Shown in pieces: positions 1 to 9,613 of a stretch of DNA of 64,000 nt. The DNA comes from Bicyclus anynana (lineage: Eukaryota > Arthropoda > Insecta > Lepidoptera > Nymphalidae), in assembly GCF_947172395.1 (NCBI RefSeq), contig NC_069108.1, forward strand, positions 8,691,068 through 8,755,067, given 5' to 3'. A program made the translations under genes and the position numbers. The notes beneath the pieces were generated by a model that saw nothing but the letters and a program-made list of their open reading frames with translations, did no database searches and was not told the origin of the DNA. Numbering within the stretch: the stretch's first letter is position 1; every line of letters starts with the position of its first letter.

Positions 1-116
1 GATGGAGTCCACTGCAGGACATAGGGACTTACAAACATCACGATCCTGAGCATCCTGCATCCAGCGAATGTCTGCGACTTGCTTGATGTCGTCAGTCCAC
101 CTGGTGGGGGGCGCTT
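1..116 (-). mobile_element. RTE-like LINE 3' end fragment
   Basis: The reverse complement matches the 3' coding end and tail of the LINE read in sense at 29605-30190 (target-site words for VDDIK..AGIRWMQ and the stretch around the stop). The fragment is truncated at the window edge. It is one of several scattered 3' ends of the same family (23020-23190, 28240-28440, 48478-48580). Confidence 0.7.
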
Positions 117-136
117 ACTAAGCAGGGTCGCCATTC

Positions 137-245
137 CAGCTCCCCATTTCATCCCCCTCCTAACAAGTTAGCCCGCTTCCATCTTAAACTGTATCATCAC
201 TTACCATCAGGTGAGACTGTATTCAAGGGCTAACTAAATAAATAA
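137..245 (+). mobile_element. SINE-A tail fragment
   Basis: This is the 3' part of the SINE whose best copy is at 36332-36663: the block from the words for 'aacaagttagcccgc' to 'gggctaac', followed by an A-rich TAAA tail. The tRNA-like head is missing. Confidence 0.65.
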
Positions 246-269
246 TAAATAAAAATAAATGAAATCTTT

Positions 270-319
270 ATTAACCAAAAATAGATACAAAAACCAATTT
301 GTATCTATTTTTGGTTAAT
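270..319. repeat. Perfect 22 bp inverted repeat (hairpin)
   Basis: Positions 270-291 and 298-319 are exact reverse complements with a 6-base loop. The stem is A/T-rich. Downstream of WDR74 exons on the minus strand it could lie in an intron or beyond; no function is visible. Confidence 0.7.
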
Positions 320-374
320 ATTTTATTTTGGCTATTTGTTTGCCTGACAACTTGTAAAGAATAATAACAAATAT

Positions 375-590
375 GTGTCAGCTCCGACGCACGAATGGAG
401 TTTACTCATTCAGACCTACTGTTTAAATAGTGTATGTTGTCTCGCAACATACACTGTGTACGTCTCAATACTTACGAAAAGTGAAAGGTGCGCAACCGAG
501 GAGCAGCCGCGTGTACATGGTGAAAGGTGCGCAGAATAGGTTGCGCACAAAAACGTAATGCTATCATTCGTACATCGAATTTTACTGATC
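375..590 (+). mobile_element. Unclassified interspersed repeat with internal hairpin
   Basis: A second, inverted copy lies at 37670-37905. Both carry the palindrome AGTGTATGTTG/CAACATACACT (here 429-455) and two copies of a GTGAAAGGTGCGC motif. No coding capacity. It is probably a non-autonomous DNA element; its ends were not defined. Confidence 0.5.
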
Positions 591-664
591 ATATTTTTTT
601 CTTACCGGGGGCTATATCTTATAGGTATATGAAAATCGATTCTTAAGGAGTATACTGACTTAAG

Positions 665-1009
665 TGAAAGTGGAGATGGGCAGGCCACCTTGGCAGGCTA
701 AAGGACAAACGGTGGACTAAGAAAATTACCTACTGGAAAGGTCCACTTGGTAAAAGGAAGGTAGGAAGGCCTATAGGAAGGTGGGTGGACGACATTACCG
801 CAGTGGCTGGCCAAGGTTGGATGGAACTCACAAAAGAAAGGGACAAATGGATAAAGATGGAGGAGGCTTATACCCGAAGGGGCCCATTATTAACTAGTAC
901 CAACTAACTACAATAACATAACTAATTATTTAGATTAGTTAGAATAGTTTTAAGATATTGATAAGTACTATCTAAATGGGAAAAATAAAGCTTATTATTA
1001 TTATTATAC
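665..1009 (+). mobile_element. RTE-like LINE 3' end fragment
   Basis: A short stretch translates as WAGHLGRLKDKRW ... GRPIGRWVDDI ... RDKWIKMEEAY, the C-terminal signature of the RT polyprotein also seen at 5900-6770 and 29605-30190. It ends in an ATT-repeat tail near 990-1009, typical of this LINE group. Confidence 0.65.
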
Positions 1010-1026
1010 TGAAAAAAAAAACTCAC

Positions 1027-4000
1027 CGTTCATCGAAGCCCTTGGTGATGCAGGTGGCAGCCTTGGCTTCAAAGTCCACATTACAAACGGGCCTGCGCTG
1101 CGCACGACTGTCGTATAACCTGCAAATTATTAAACTTAACATTGATTGAAACTATATTCCATGTTAGCCCAGTGATTATGACCTCTGCTTTCGATTCCAG
1201 AGGGTGTGAGGTCAAAACCGGTCCGTGGCATGCACCTCCAACTTTTCAGTTGTGTGCATTTTAAGAAATTAAATATCACGTGTCTCAAACGGTGAAGGAA
1301 AATCATCGTGAGGAAACCTGCATACCTGAGAATTTTCTCAATTCTCTGCGTGTGTGAAGTCTGCCAATCCGCATTGGGCTAACATGTAATAGTTGATTGT
1401 CTCATCGAGATGAAGCTACTCATGAAAAACTAACTTGATAGTAATCAGTTGTAAAAACTGTTCTATGGATCCCAGACTAGGGTTCAAATCCTGGGTCAGA
1501 CTATGAGGGACCAACTTTATGTTCCTTCTAAGAAATTTTCAGTCAAAATTCTCCGTCCTGAGTTCAGAAGTGGGTGATGTAACACCCTCGTGCCTCAGAG
1601 AGCATATAAAGTCAGTACCTGCCATTATCATTAGCTAGTGGTTGTTAAAGAATCACTTGAAAGTTTGGTTTGGGTGTACTCTTTCTTCTATAACAAGATC
1701 CCCAAGACTGTGATGGACCTGCCAATGCATAGCTTTAAGCAATGTGTTAAAAAACATCTACTTAGTCGAGGGTACTACAACATTGATGAGTTCCTTAAAG
1801 ATAAAAGCGCTTAGAGGCCGTTGGATCAGCTTCCACCTTCACACAGGAAATAAAACTATAAGAAATTGTAATTGTTATCAATTGTAAATTATAATACTGT
1901 ATGACTTTTTCAAAAGAGCAACTGTTGAGTTTCTTGCCGGTATCTTCTCAGCAGAACCTGCCTTCCGAACCGGTGGTAGAATCTTTACAAATAGTCAACT
2001 GACGTGTCAAAAGTGCTTGTAAACTGAGCCTACTTGAAATAAATGATTTTTGATTTGATTTGATCATTGTCACTAAGCCCGCATTAAGTGAAAAAGCCCG
2101 CACAAATCACATTGAAACAGGATTGTGGGTATATACATCTGTCTTGCAGTGGATGTTCATCAGCTGATAATGATGATATTGATGGTACCTCACGTAGCCA
2201 TGCCTGGAGCAGACCGCCAGCAACTCCTGGCTGAGGAAGGTCAGGTCGGTGACCCACACGGGGCGACGCAGCTGCAGCCAGTCGTTGGGCAGGTTCTTGG
2301 CCGTGAACAGGGGTTGCTGGTCGCCTATTCGCCACACTTTTAGGTCGTTTTCTTCACCACCTGCGGAGGAGGATATCTTTGTTGATATGTGATATTAGAG
2401 GACCGCCGTGACTCCGTCTGCCTCTGCCAGACCTCCAGATCCAGCCCTCTTACTGTACACTACCTCCCTACCAAATTTCGTCTTTGTACGACATGTAGTT
2501 TCCGAGATCTCGTGATGATGAGTGAACATGTTGCATTTATTAAGATGTCTGAATGACATTCGTCAAATGGTATCAGATGAAATGGATTTTCCTGGGACTC
2601 TGTCTGTTCGTCTGTCTAAAGTTTAACTCTTAAAGAGAGAGCTAAACTTTGGACAGTTCTTTAGCTATCTCTCAAAGTCTTTCGCTTCACCAGATACATT
2701 TTTCGTAACACATTTATCGGATTACTCCCTAAGTCAAGCAAGCTTTCACTTCAAAAATCTACAAACTTTGTCTCACTCACTCACCTGTCGCAAACAATGT
2801 GCTATCCTGCTCGCACAGCTGCATCCTATCTAACTTGCCGCAAGTGTTGACAGTGAGGGGCTCCTTCTTGCTCCACACCTGCACTGTACCGCTGGTAAGC
2901 GCCGCTACCAACCGTCGCTTGTGCTTGCCTAGGCCCACTATGTCCCCAGTGGCGAAGTCAGCTGTGTAGGTCTTTGTGAAGCCTTGGATTGTGTTGTATA
3001 CTTGGATCTGTATTAATAACAAATACTTCAAATAAAAAGTGATTCTTTTTTTTTAAAGAAAATCTTGGGACGAAATATACAAAAATCATGACAAATAGCG
3101 GCACAACTGGACATATTGTAATCTTGTTCATTGATTTGTTTATTATTATTATTATTCTACAAAGTGAGACGAATATCTTAGCACTCCATGGATTCACCGT
3201 GCGGGTGCCGGGTCCATCGCGCGGTGGAGAGAAGAACTCCGAGCAGAGTCCTGAACTTGTGACTACAGGATGTAGGGTTAAGGAATTCCTTCACGATCGA
3301 TCAACACTCCCCGTTCTCTGCTCATGTTGTTCTCCCTGCCTAGCCAAATTTGGTAAACACACATTGAAATTAACCCTACGTAAACCATAGTTCATACTGT
3401 GAACTGATTATAATAACTATACTTTTAACAGAAGCTTCAAAAGTGGATTTAAAAAATTAGAAAACCAATGTCAAACAAAATGTTAACAATATTTGTCAGG
3501 ACAACTTAATTAACAATTAACAAATCGAACTTTAACCAAAATAAAACTCTAGAATGGCAGAGAATGACCTTGAGTGGAGTCATGCACTTGTGAACGTTGT
3601 ATGTAGGGTTTAGGGCGCCCTTGACTGTAAGCAAACACTCCCCTTTTCCACTGAAGTCACTCTCCCCGCCTATCCCAAGTAAGTAGTAACCCACAAAGAA
3701 TTACACAACAAGAAATGTTGATGGCTTGTACGCCACGAGCATACTGAAGCCGACCGTACGACGAGCGCCTTGTATCGCAAGTTGTTACCGCAAACCAATC
3801 ACCAATTGCTACCCCTCTCTAACTCCCTACTCTTTACGGAAACAAGTCGCGTCACCTAGCGTCGGCATGAGCTAACACGAGATAGAGCGACGTCATATCC
3901 GTCTCAGACTACTATTTCCTACAATACAGTATTAAAAACTAAAAAAAGGAAACAAAGGCTCCCAGTGTCTTTGAATTACGTATTCCATAAAGAAGACCAT

Positions 4001-7000
4001 TCCAGAGAGTGATTGATGTACTTGTAAATGACTTATTATAGAACTTAGTGTGGCTAGGAGGAACATGCAACTGACTGTCTGTACAAGCTCTCAAATGGCG
4101 CTCAGTATTTGAGCCATGAAAAGATTATTCTTAATTGATCCATGTCTGGCTGGTGGTAGGGTTCAGCCGGGGCTAGTTGTGCCGTGGTACCACCCTACCG
4201 CCAAAGACGTCATCAACCCATATTCCGCTCACTGCTGAGCTCGAGTCTCCTCTCAGAATGAGAGGGGTTAGGCCAATAGTCTAATAACATTAGGTAATAA
4301 CATTAGTGGATAAAATAAACGAGAATTCTTGTTAACTGTTACTATATTGTTAATCACTTTTAATCACACGTACTTACACATCGGCACTTTTTCAAAGAAA
4401 AAGGAGGAAATTGGACATAGATTATACCATTCTTTTTAAACATCAGCGTTGCTATTTTAACTAGGTACAATAAAATTTACATAATCTGTTTTAATATCCA
4501 ATGTAGTCCACCATGCTGGCCCAATGTGGATTGGCAGACTTCACACACACAGAGAATTAAGAAAATTCTCTGGTATGCAGGTTTCCTCACAATGTTTTCC
4601 TTCACCGATTGAGACACGTGATATTTAATTTCTTAAAAGACGTACCATCAAGCAATTTACTGTTCCGGTACAAGTCGTGTAGAAACCAAAAAGGGGTGTG
4701 GATTTTCATCTTCCTCCTAACAAGTTAGCCTGCTTCCATCTTAGACTGCATCATCACTAAACCGTCAGTTGTTGTGTCGTTACACAAATAAAAAAAAAGT
4801 CTAGGCTATCAATACATCACAGAAACAAGTACCTGTTGGTTCTTCCTGCCGATCAGTATCTCAGTCTGATCTGTGTTCCCCCACACCATGCATGTGATGG
4901 CGTCATCTTTCTGCAGACTTTTGATCTCTACCAGGTTCTCTATACATTTCTTGCTGTTTTTTGATGCTTGTGTGTAGTACTTTATGTCTGGAAACAAAAT
5001 TTCATCATTATCTTCAATAACATCCCTTATTCGGCTCACCGTTGAGCACCGTTCCTCTCAGAATGAGAGAGGTTAGGGTAGTAAGAGTCCACCGCACTAG
5101 CCCAATGTGGATTGTCAGACTTAAAAAAATTCTCAGGTATGCAGGTTTCCTCACAATGTTTTTACTTTTACCGCTTGAGACATGTGATATTTAATTCCTT
5201 AAAATGCACTTAACTGAAAAGTTAGAGGTGCATGCCCCATACTGGATACACTGTCTAAATTGAAGGCACAGATGGATTATCACTGCTATTTTCAGTCAGA
5301 GATTTTATAATAGAGATATGTCATTATTGCAAAAACTGAACAAAAAGGAGCTAATTGTCTTAATTAGCTCTTAGAATGCAAAATATTATTCTTCGTACAG
5401 TAAGTGGTGTTCCGTGGTTTGTCACTAATAATGAAATACACCATCACTTAAAGGTTGATACGGTCCATGACAAATCCAAAAATACAAAACCAGATATCAG
5501 GAGAGAATAGAGAGGCACCCTAATGATCTGGCTGTTGCACTTAAAACAAGATCCTACACGAAACGCCTAAAAAGAAATGATATACTTTAATAGTGTCGCC
5601 TAAAAGACCTTTTGGGTTAACAATATATATATATGTATAAAAAAAAAAGAAATTAGGAGTAGATGGTTTGCTGGAATCACGCTCCAACTGCCAACAGCCT
5701 CACATCACATCTGATTATAGTTGCAAAACTGATTGCAGATAAAGTTACAACAAAAAAAAAAATTCATTGGGTTGCATAGTAAACAACGAAAGTTATTTAA
5801 ATAAATTATACCTAGATATTGTATACAACGTAGAGTTGTTTGGAACTGTAAAAACTGTATATACATAAATATATAATGGTAATAAACACAAAATAGTGCA
5901 TGTGTGCACTCAATGAAGTAGCTAAATTTGGATTTATTTATTTATTTATTCATCTATCACATCTAAGATTTGCAGATGATGTTGTAATCTTTGCTAAAAC
6001 AAGTAACGAACTCGAAATAATGCTGAATGAACTGGATAGCGAGAGTCGGAAAGTAGGATTGAATATGAATATACATAAAACTAAAGCTATGACAAACGGA
6101 ATAAAAGAAAATGTATCCATCAATAATACTACAATTGAGTATGTCGATGAATATGTATATCTAGGGCAAACAATGGCAATGGAAGACTCCACAGGAAAAG
6201 AAATTGTCAGAAGAATAGGAGGTGCATGGAACCGTTTCTGGAGTATGAAAGAAATTATGAAAAACAATGGAATAAATATGAGAACTAAAGCAAGACTCTT
6301 CGATTCATGTATACTACCGATCATAACATATGGTTGCCAAACATGGTCTCTAACTAAACTTCAACGTAAAAAACTAGAAATATGCCAAAACTCTATCAAC
6401 AGAAGTATGATGGGTATAAAACTCTCAGATAAAGTAAAATTATCCAAAATAAGAAAACATACAAAAACAAAGGAAGTAGCTATTGCGATCAAAAGACTTA
6501 AATGGAAGTGGGCAGGCCACACAATCAGAGGCAAAGAAAAATGGAGCAAAACGGTCATGCAATGGTTCACAGGTCATATGCAAAGGCGAAGAGGAAGACC
6601 AAAACAGAGATGGACGGACGAAATAAGACAGGTGGCAGGAGGCAACTGGGCAAAATCTGCAAGGGATAGGGAGTTGTGGAAAAGTTTGGACGAGGCCTTT
6701 GTCCTAGGGGACAAACAGAATGTATATACAAACTCTGAATAAAGGCTTTTATTATTATTATTATTATTATTATTTATTTATTTACATACACTTACAATAT
6801 ACATATAGAGACATACACAAATAATATATAAATAGCCCACATTGACTTATACGTACATCTATGACAAGTGCACACAACATTCACTAAAAAAAACATGTAA
6901 ACAGTCAAATATCACACTAGGAACAAAAGAACAGGTGGTATATATTCTTTTGTTCCTTGTGTTAACTTCATTATTATAGGGAAGAACTCACCAACAGATG

Positions 7001-7956
7001 ATCAGTGAGTTTTTTTTAAAGACATAAGAATTAAAATGTCGATGCCAGGTATAGAACAAGATAATTCATTATAATTTAGCTGGTGGGAGGCTCCAGCCGT
7101 GGCTAGTTACCACCCTACCGGCAAAGACGTACCGCCAAGCGATTTAGCGTTCCGGTATGATGCCGTGTAGAAACCGAAAGAGGTGTGGATTTTCATCCTA
7201 TTCCTAACAAGTTAGCCCGCTTCCATCTTAAACATCATCATCACTTACCATCAGGTGAGATTGTAGTCAAGGGCTAACTTGTAAAGAATAAAAAAAAAAA
7301 ATACGAGCAACGGGGGCTTGGTTTCCGGGATGTGTTCTAGTGAAAGGGATATGAAATGTTTTACGCTTCTTGCAATGACGGGGATATCTAATATCTTTGG
7401 ATCACTTTTTGTGGTGATTTTGAAGGCATGAAACATATCTATAGTATAAAATATTGTTATTATCAGTAGTAGTATAATTTTACCTATTTACATAATTTTC
7501 TTAACTGACTCATTGGTAAGACTATGGCTGACACAGTCCAAGATTTGAGACCTGGACTCAGAAATACTGTTTTTACTTTTAAGAAATTTTCAGTGAATAT
7601 TTTTTGTCCTGAGTTGGGAAGCTGGTGATACACCTCGGCTTTAAAGAGCATGTTAAGCCATTTGTACCGGCCATTTATTTAATTGTAACCTAAGCTTTAG
7701 AAGCAGTAATAGTATAGAACTAAAGCCTGCTGTGAATTTCTTGAAAGAACTATAATATCAGTTTTTTAGATCCCGACCAGAACCTTGTATTCTTGACGGT
7801 CTTGACGTCATAGCCCAAATCCTCATAGGCTTAGGGCAGGGGGTGTAAAATCATCAATTTATCCATGGGATAGTAACTTACACACTACTTACGCTTAAAA
7901 GATCCTATCTTAGAGGCGACGAATAAGTCGAGCTCTTTATCTTCTGTTACCAACAT
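1027..7956 (-). CDS. WDR74: WD repeat-containing protein 74 (5' part, five exons; continues past left edge)
   Basis: Exons, in gene order: 7893-7956, 4833-4987, 2785-3007, 2189-2360, 1027-1119. All four junctions keep frame and have GT donors and AG acceptors; together they give 235 codons plus two bases, and the 3' end lies beyond position 1. The start is the ATG at 7956-7954 (MLVTEDKELDLFVASKIG). Diagnostic blocks are AITCMVWGNTDQTEILIG, FATGGEENDLKVW, NLPNDWLQLRRPVW and YDSRAQRRPV, which follow human WDR74 order (ALCWGTGGETQMLVG; ATGGKENALKIW; NVRNDWLDLRVPIW; YDPASPQRRPV). WDR74 (yeast Nsa1) is a nucleolar seven-bladed WD40 protein of pre-60S ribosome assembly that works with the AAA ATPase NVL. 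Introns carry LINE and SINE debris. An open LINE abuts the promoter (5' end near 8095). Identity is by recalled family sequence, not by a search. Confidence 0.87.
1160..1400 (+). mobile_element. SINE-B copy
   Basis: The tRNA-like head (TAGCCCAGTG..., diverged B box) is followed by the family body with CATGCACCTCCAACTTTTCA, ATATCACGTGTCTCAAAC and AATCCGCATTGGGC. It lies in sequence immediately upstream of the last visible WDR74 exon, within an intron. Confidence 0.75.
1440..1640 (+). mobile_element. SINE-D (tRNA-like head) copy
   Basis: It shares with 7505-7690 the block from 'aagaaattttcagt' through 'gtcctgagtt' to the 'agagcat' motif. A GGGTTCAAATCCTGGG box B-like element is present in the head. 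Confidence 0.5.
1670..2066 (+). mobile_element. LINE 3' end with TTTGA tail
   Basis: It translates as FYNKIPKTVMDLPMHSF ... KKHLLSRGYYNIDEFLKDK, then a stop, the C-terminal end of a non-LTR RT ORF. An untranslated stretch follows and the copy ends in GATTTGATTTGAT repeats. The copy at 42560-43170 is colinear but split by a SINE. The clade (CR1 or Jockey group) is not resolved. Confidence 0.7.
2400..2770. other. Intronic sequence, no gene seen
   Basis: Between WDR74 exons 3 and 4. The stretch has repeat-like text (for example a TCTGTCTGTTCGTCTGTC run near 2600) but no second complete copy in the window and no open frame of note. Confidence 0.4.
3178..3370 (+). repeat. Interspersed repeat R-C
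   Basis: The block beginning CCATGGATTCACC and containing ATGTAGGGTTAAGGAATTCC and CAACACTCCCCGTTCTCT recurs at 27064-27445 (split by a foldback element) and in reverse at 61725-61900. A diverged relative lies at 3550-3690. No coding sign. Confidence 0.6.
3550..3690 (+). repeat. Diverged relative of repeat R-C
   Basis: It keeps the spaced words GTATGTAGGGTT, CAAACACTCCCC and CTCTCCCCGCCTA in the same order as 3178-3370. Confidence 0.4.
3691..4130. other. Intronic sequence, no gene seen
   Basis: Lies in WDR74 intron 2. No exon, tRNA or recognised repeat could be supported here. Confidence 0.4.
4135..4290. mobile_element. SINE-A fragment (+) joined to SINE-B fragment (-)
   Basis: 4138-4212 matches the SINE-A body (TCTGGCTGGTGG ... 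CACCCTACCG). 4212-4285 matches the 3' end of SINE-B in reverse (ACTGCTGAGCTCGAGTCTCC ... AATGAGAGGGGTTAGGCC). Confidence 0.55.
4505..4765. mobile_element. SINE-B fragment (-) joined to SINE-A tail (+)
   Basis: 4505-4638 is SINE-B body in reverse, with CAATGTGGATTGGCAGACTT and GAGACACGTGATATTTAATT. 4640-4765 is SINE-A 3' body (GTACCATCAAGCAATTTA ... AACAAGTTAGCCTGC). Confidence 0.6.
5030..5250 (-). mobile_element. SINE-B copy, internally deleted
   Basis: Reverse-orientation SINE-B body starting at TTCGGCTCACCGTTGAGC and ending near GCATGCCCC. It begins within about 45 bp of the acceptor side of WDR74 exon 2. Confidence 0.65.
5375..5615 (+). mobile_element. Jockey-type LINE C-terminal fragment
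   Basis: It translates as ILRTVSGVPWFVTNNEIHHH then LKVDTVHDK, followed downstream by RHPNDLAV in another frame. W(Y/F)VxN..(L/I)H.DL is the usual C-terminal end of Jockey-group reverse transcriptase proteins. Frameshifted and 5' truncated. Confidence 0.6.
5900..6775 (+). mobile_element. RTE-like LINE, 5'-truncated, RT C-terminal part open
   Basis: The open frame to 6742 encodes the back half of a reverse transcriptase. It contains the catalytic box LRFADDVVIFAKT, then YVYLGQTM, LPIITYGCQTWSLTK, LKWKWAGHTIRGKEKW, RGRPKQRWTDEI and RDRELWKSLDEAF. FADD plus this tail fits the RTE group. Roughly 270 codons survive; the endonuclease and the front of the RT are missing. The 3' end is a (TTA)n tail at about 6748-6775. 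It lies in WDR74 intron 1 on the opposite strand. Confidence 0.8.
7078..7295 (+). mobile_element. SINE-A body and tail
   Basis: Contains GCTGGTGGGAGGCTCCAGCC, GCAAAGACGTACCGCCAAGC, TTAGCCCGCTTCCATCTTAA and a short A-rich tail. The head is missing. Confidence 0.7.
7505..7690 (+). mobile_element. SINE-D copy
   Basis: Colinear with 1440-1640 over the block AAGAAATTTTCAGT ... GTCCTGAGTT ... AGAGCAT. The head is diverged. Confidence 0.45.
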
Positions 7957-8203
7957 TGTGACAGTATTTTCATGATAAGTTTAACAAATAAAATTAATAA
8001 TACAAAATTCTTAAAAGCACACGTGAAAATCTCGATTTCTATGTTTTTGTGTCAACTGTCAAAATTTGGTTTTCAAGTCATATTTTGAATTTGACAGACT
8101 TCGCTCGCGTCGGCCTAGGTTGACCCACGTGCGGTGTATTTTTCGTGTGTTTTCTTTCTAGTGAAAAATAGCAGATTTTTTGTGTGGTGTGTTCTAATAT
8201 ATT

Positions 8204-9613
8204 TTGGTGGTGGTAAGTCCGAGGTTAGATATGGAGGTGGATCCGCCGCCTCGAAAGCCTCCAGACCCTGGGCCGTCAGCTCATGGGGTAAATAGAAAAC
8301 GTCCTGTAGAGGATGACAGTCTGCCGAATGATCATACGGGCACCGGGAAGAAACCTTCCTCGAACTTGTCCCAACCCTCCAAGCAAACCATTTTTATTCA
8401 TCCTTCTTTTTCTGAAGGCCCCAAACAGTATTTAGGATCCGACAAAGGTCCATTTATCATCCATGTGTCAAGGGAAATCTCCGACCCATCTGCGGGTACC
8501 ACCATTCAGGCAATTAAATTTGGTCAATTTTTACACAGGAATAAGTTTGCCGACATAACAAATGACGGAGTTAAAAATATAGGGCGTAATAAAATAAGCG
8601 TAGAATTTGCTTGCAATCAATCGGCAAACTTATTTCTTAATAGCCCAATTCTCAAATTAGCCAAATATCAAGCAATAATACCAACTTATAACGTAACTCG
8701 CATGGGCCTAGTAAGGGGAGTCCCTATTGACTGGCACATGGAGGAATTTGTTGCATCCCTAGAATTGCCGACAGGTTGTGGTGAAGTTCTGAAAGCTCGC
8801 AGATTAAACCGCAAGGTAACAAATGATGGTGTTATAGAATGGATCCCAACCCAGTCGGCGGTTCTTACTTTTAGGGGCCAAGTCCTCCCATCAAAAATTT
8901 TTTCATTCTACACCTCCCTATCAGTGGAAACCTATAAGTATCCTACAATTCAGTGTCTGAGTTGCTGCCGTTTTGGCCACATTCGCACTCAGTGCAGATC
9001 AAAACCCAGGTGCTACAGGTGTGCGCAATCTCATACTGGAGACACATGTGAGGTGTCTAAAGAAAAAGCTTCATGTTTATATTGCTCAGGCAACCATTTT
9101 GCCTCTGACAAGCAATGCCCGGAGTTCAATAGGCAACAAGACATCAAACATATAATGTCCCAAGAGAACATTCCCTACATAGAAGCAGCATCACGCTTCC
9201 CCCCTGTCCGCAGATCGTACGCAGAGATGGCATTCTCATCCTCCCCGTCCTACACACCTCCTCATTCTAGGAACTCTCCACACCATAATACCTCTCCCCG
9301 TAAATCATATAGAGAAACTGTCCTCCGTTCCCCCCGTCCTCGTGCACCCTTAGGTAAGGGGTACGATAAACAAGCTCATGCATCCTTTGTAAACACGCCG
9401 TCATCATCCCTCCCCAATGGTTGTGCCTTCGGGTCCAACCAAAAAGAAAACCTTTCCTCTCAAGGAAAGATGATGGAATTTTTATCAGAATTTTTAGTCA
9501 GTATCATTTCTCCATGCAGTGAAATGCCCTTACCGCCCAACGTTGCCCAAAATTTGTATAAATTGTTCGACATAGTTAAAAATGGCCCCAACGGCGATCC
9601 TGCAATGGAATAG
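8204..9613 (+). CDS. LINE ORF1 protein (Gag-like, three zinc knuckles)
   Basis: The 469-residue product has a polar N-terminal third and three knuckles at about residues 250-320: CLSCCRFGHIRTQC (CX2CX4HX4C), CYRCAQSHTGDTC (CX2CX3HX4C) and CLYCSGNHFASDKQC (CX2CX3HX6C). A Ser/Pro/Arg-rich tail follows. ORF1 proteins of I/Jockey elements bind element RNA and form the ribonucleoprotein. I used the first ATG (8204); another in-frame ATG lies a few codons on (MEVDPPPRK at 8231), in better context. The last 32 bases overlap ORF2. Confidence 0.85.
   Translation: MVVVSPRLDMEVDPPPRKPPDPGPSAHGVNRKRPVEDDSLPNDHTGTGKKPSSNLSQPSKQTIFIHPSFSEGPKQYLGSDKGPFIIHVSREISDPSAGTTIQAIKFGQFLHRNKFADITNDGVKNIGRNKISVEFACNQSANLFLNSPILKLAKYQAIIPTYNVTRMGLVRGVPIDWHMEEFVASLELPTGCGEVLKARRLNRKVTNDGVIEWIPTQSAVLTFRGQVLPSKIFSFYTSLSVETYKYPTIQCLSCCRFGHIRTQCRSKPRCYRCAQSHTGDTCEVSKEKASCLYCSGNHFASDKQCPEFNRQQDIKHIMSQENIPYIEAASRFPPVRRSYAEMAFSSSPSYTPPHSRNSPHHNTSPRKSYRETVLRSPRPRAPLGKGYDKQAHASFVNTPSSSLPNGCAFGSNQKENLSSQGKMMEFLSEFLVSIISPCSEMPLPPNVAQNLYKLFDIVKNGPNGDPAME

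Noticed and set aside
5900..6742. 280-codon ORF as a host gene
   Set aside because: Contains FADD and LINE tail motifs and ends in (TTA)n; a 5'-truncated retrotransposon.
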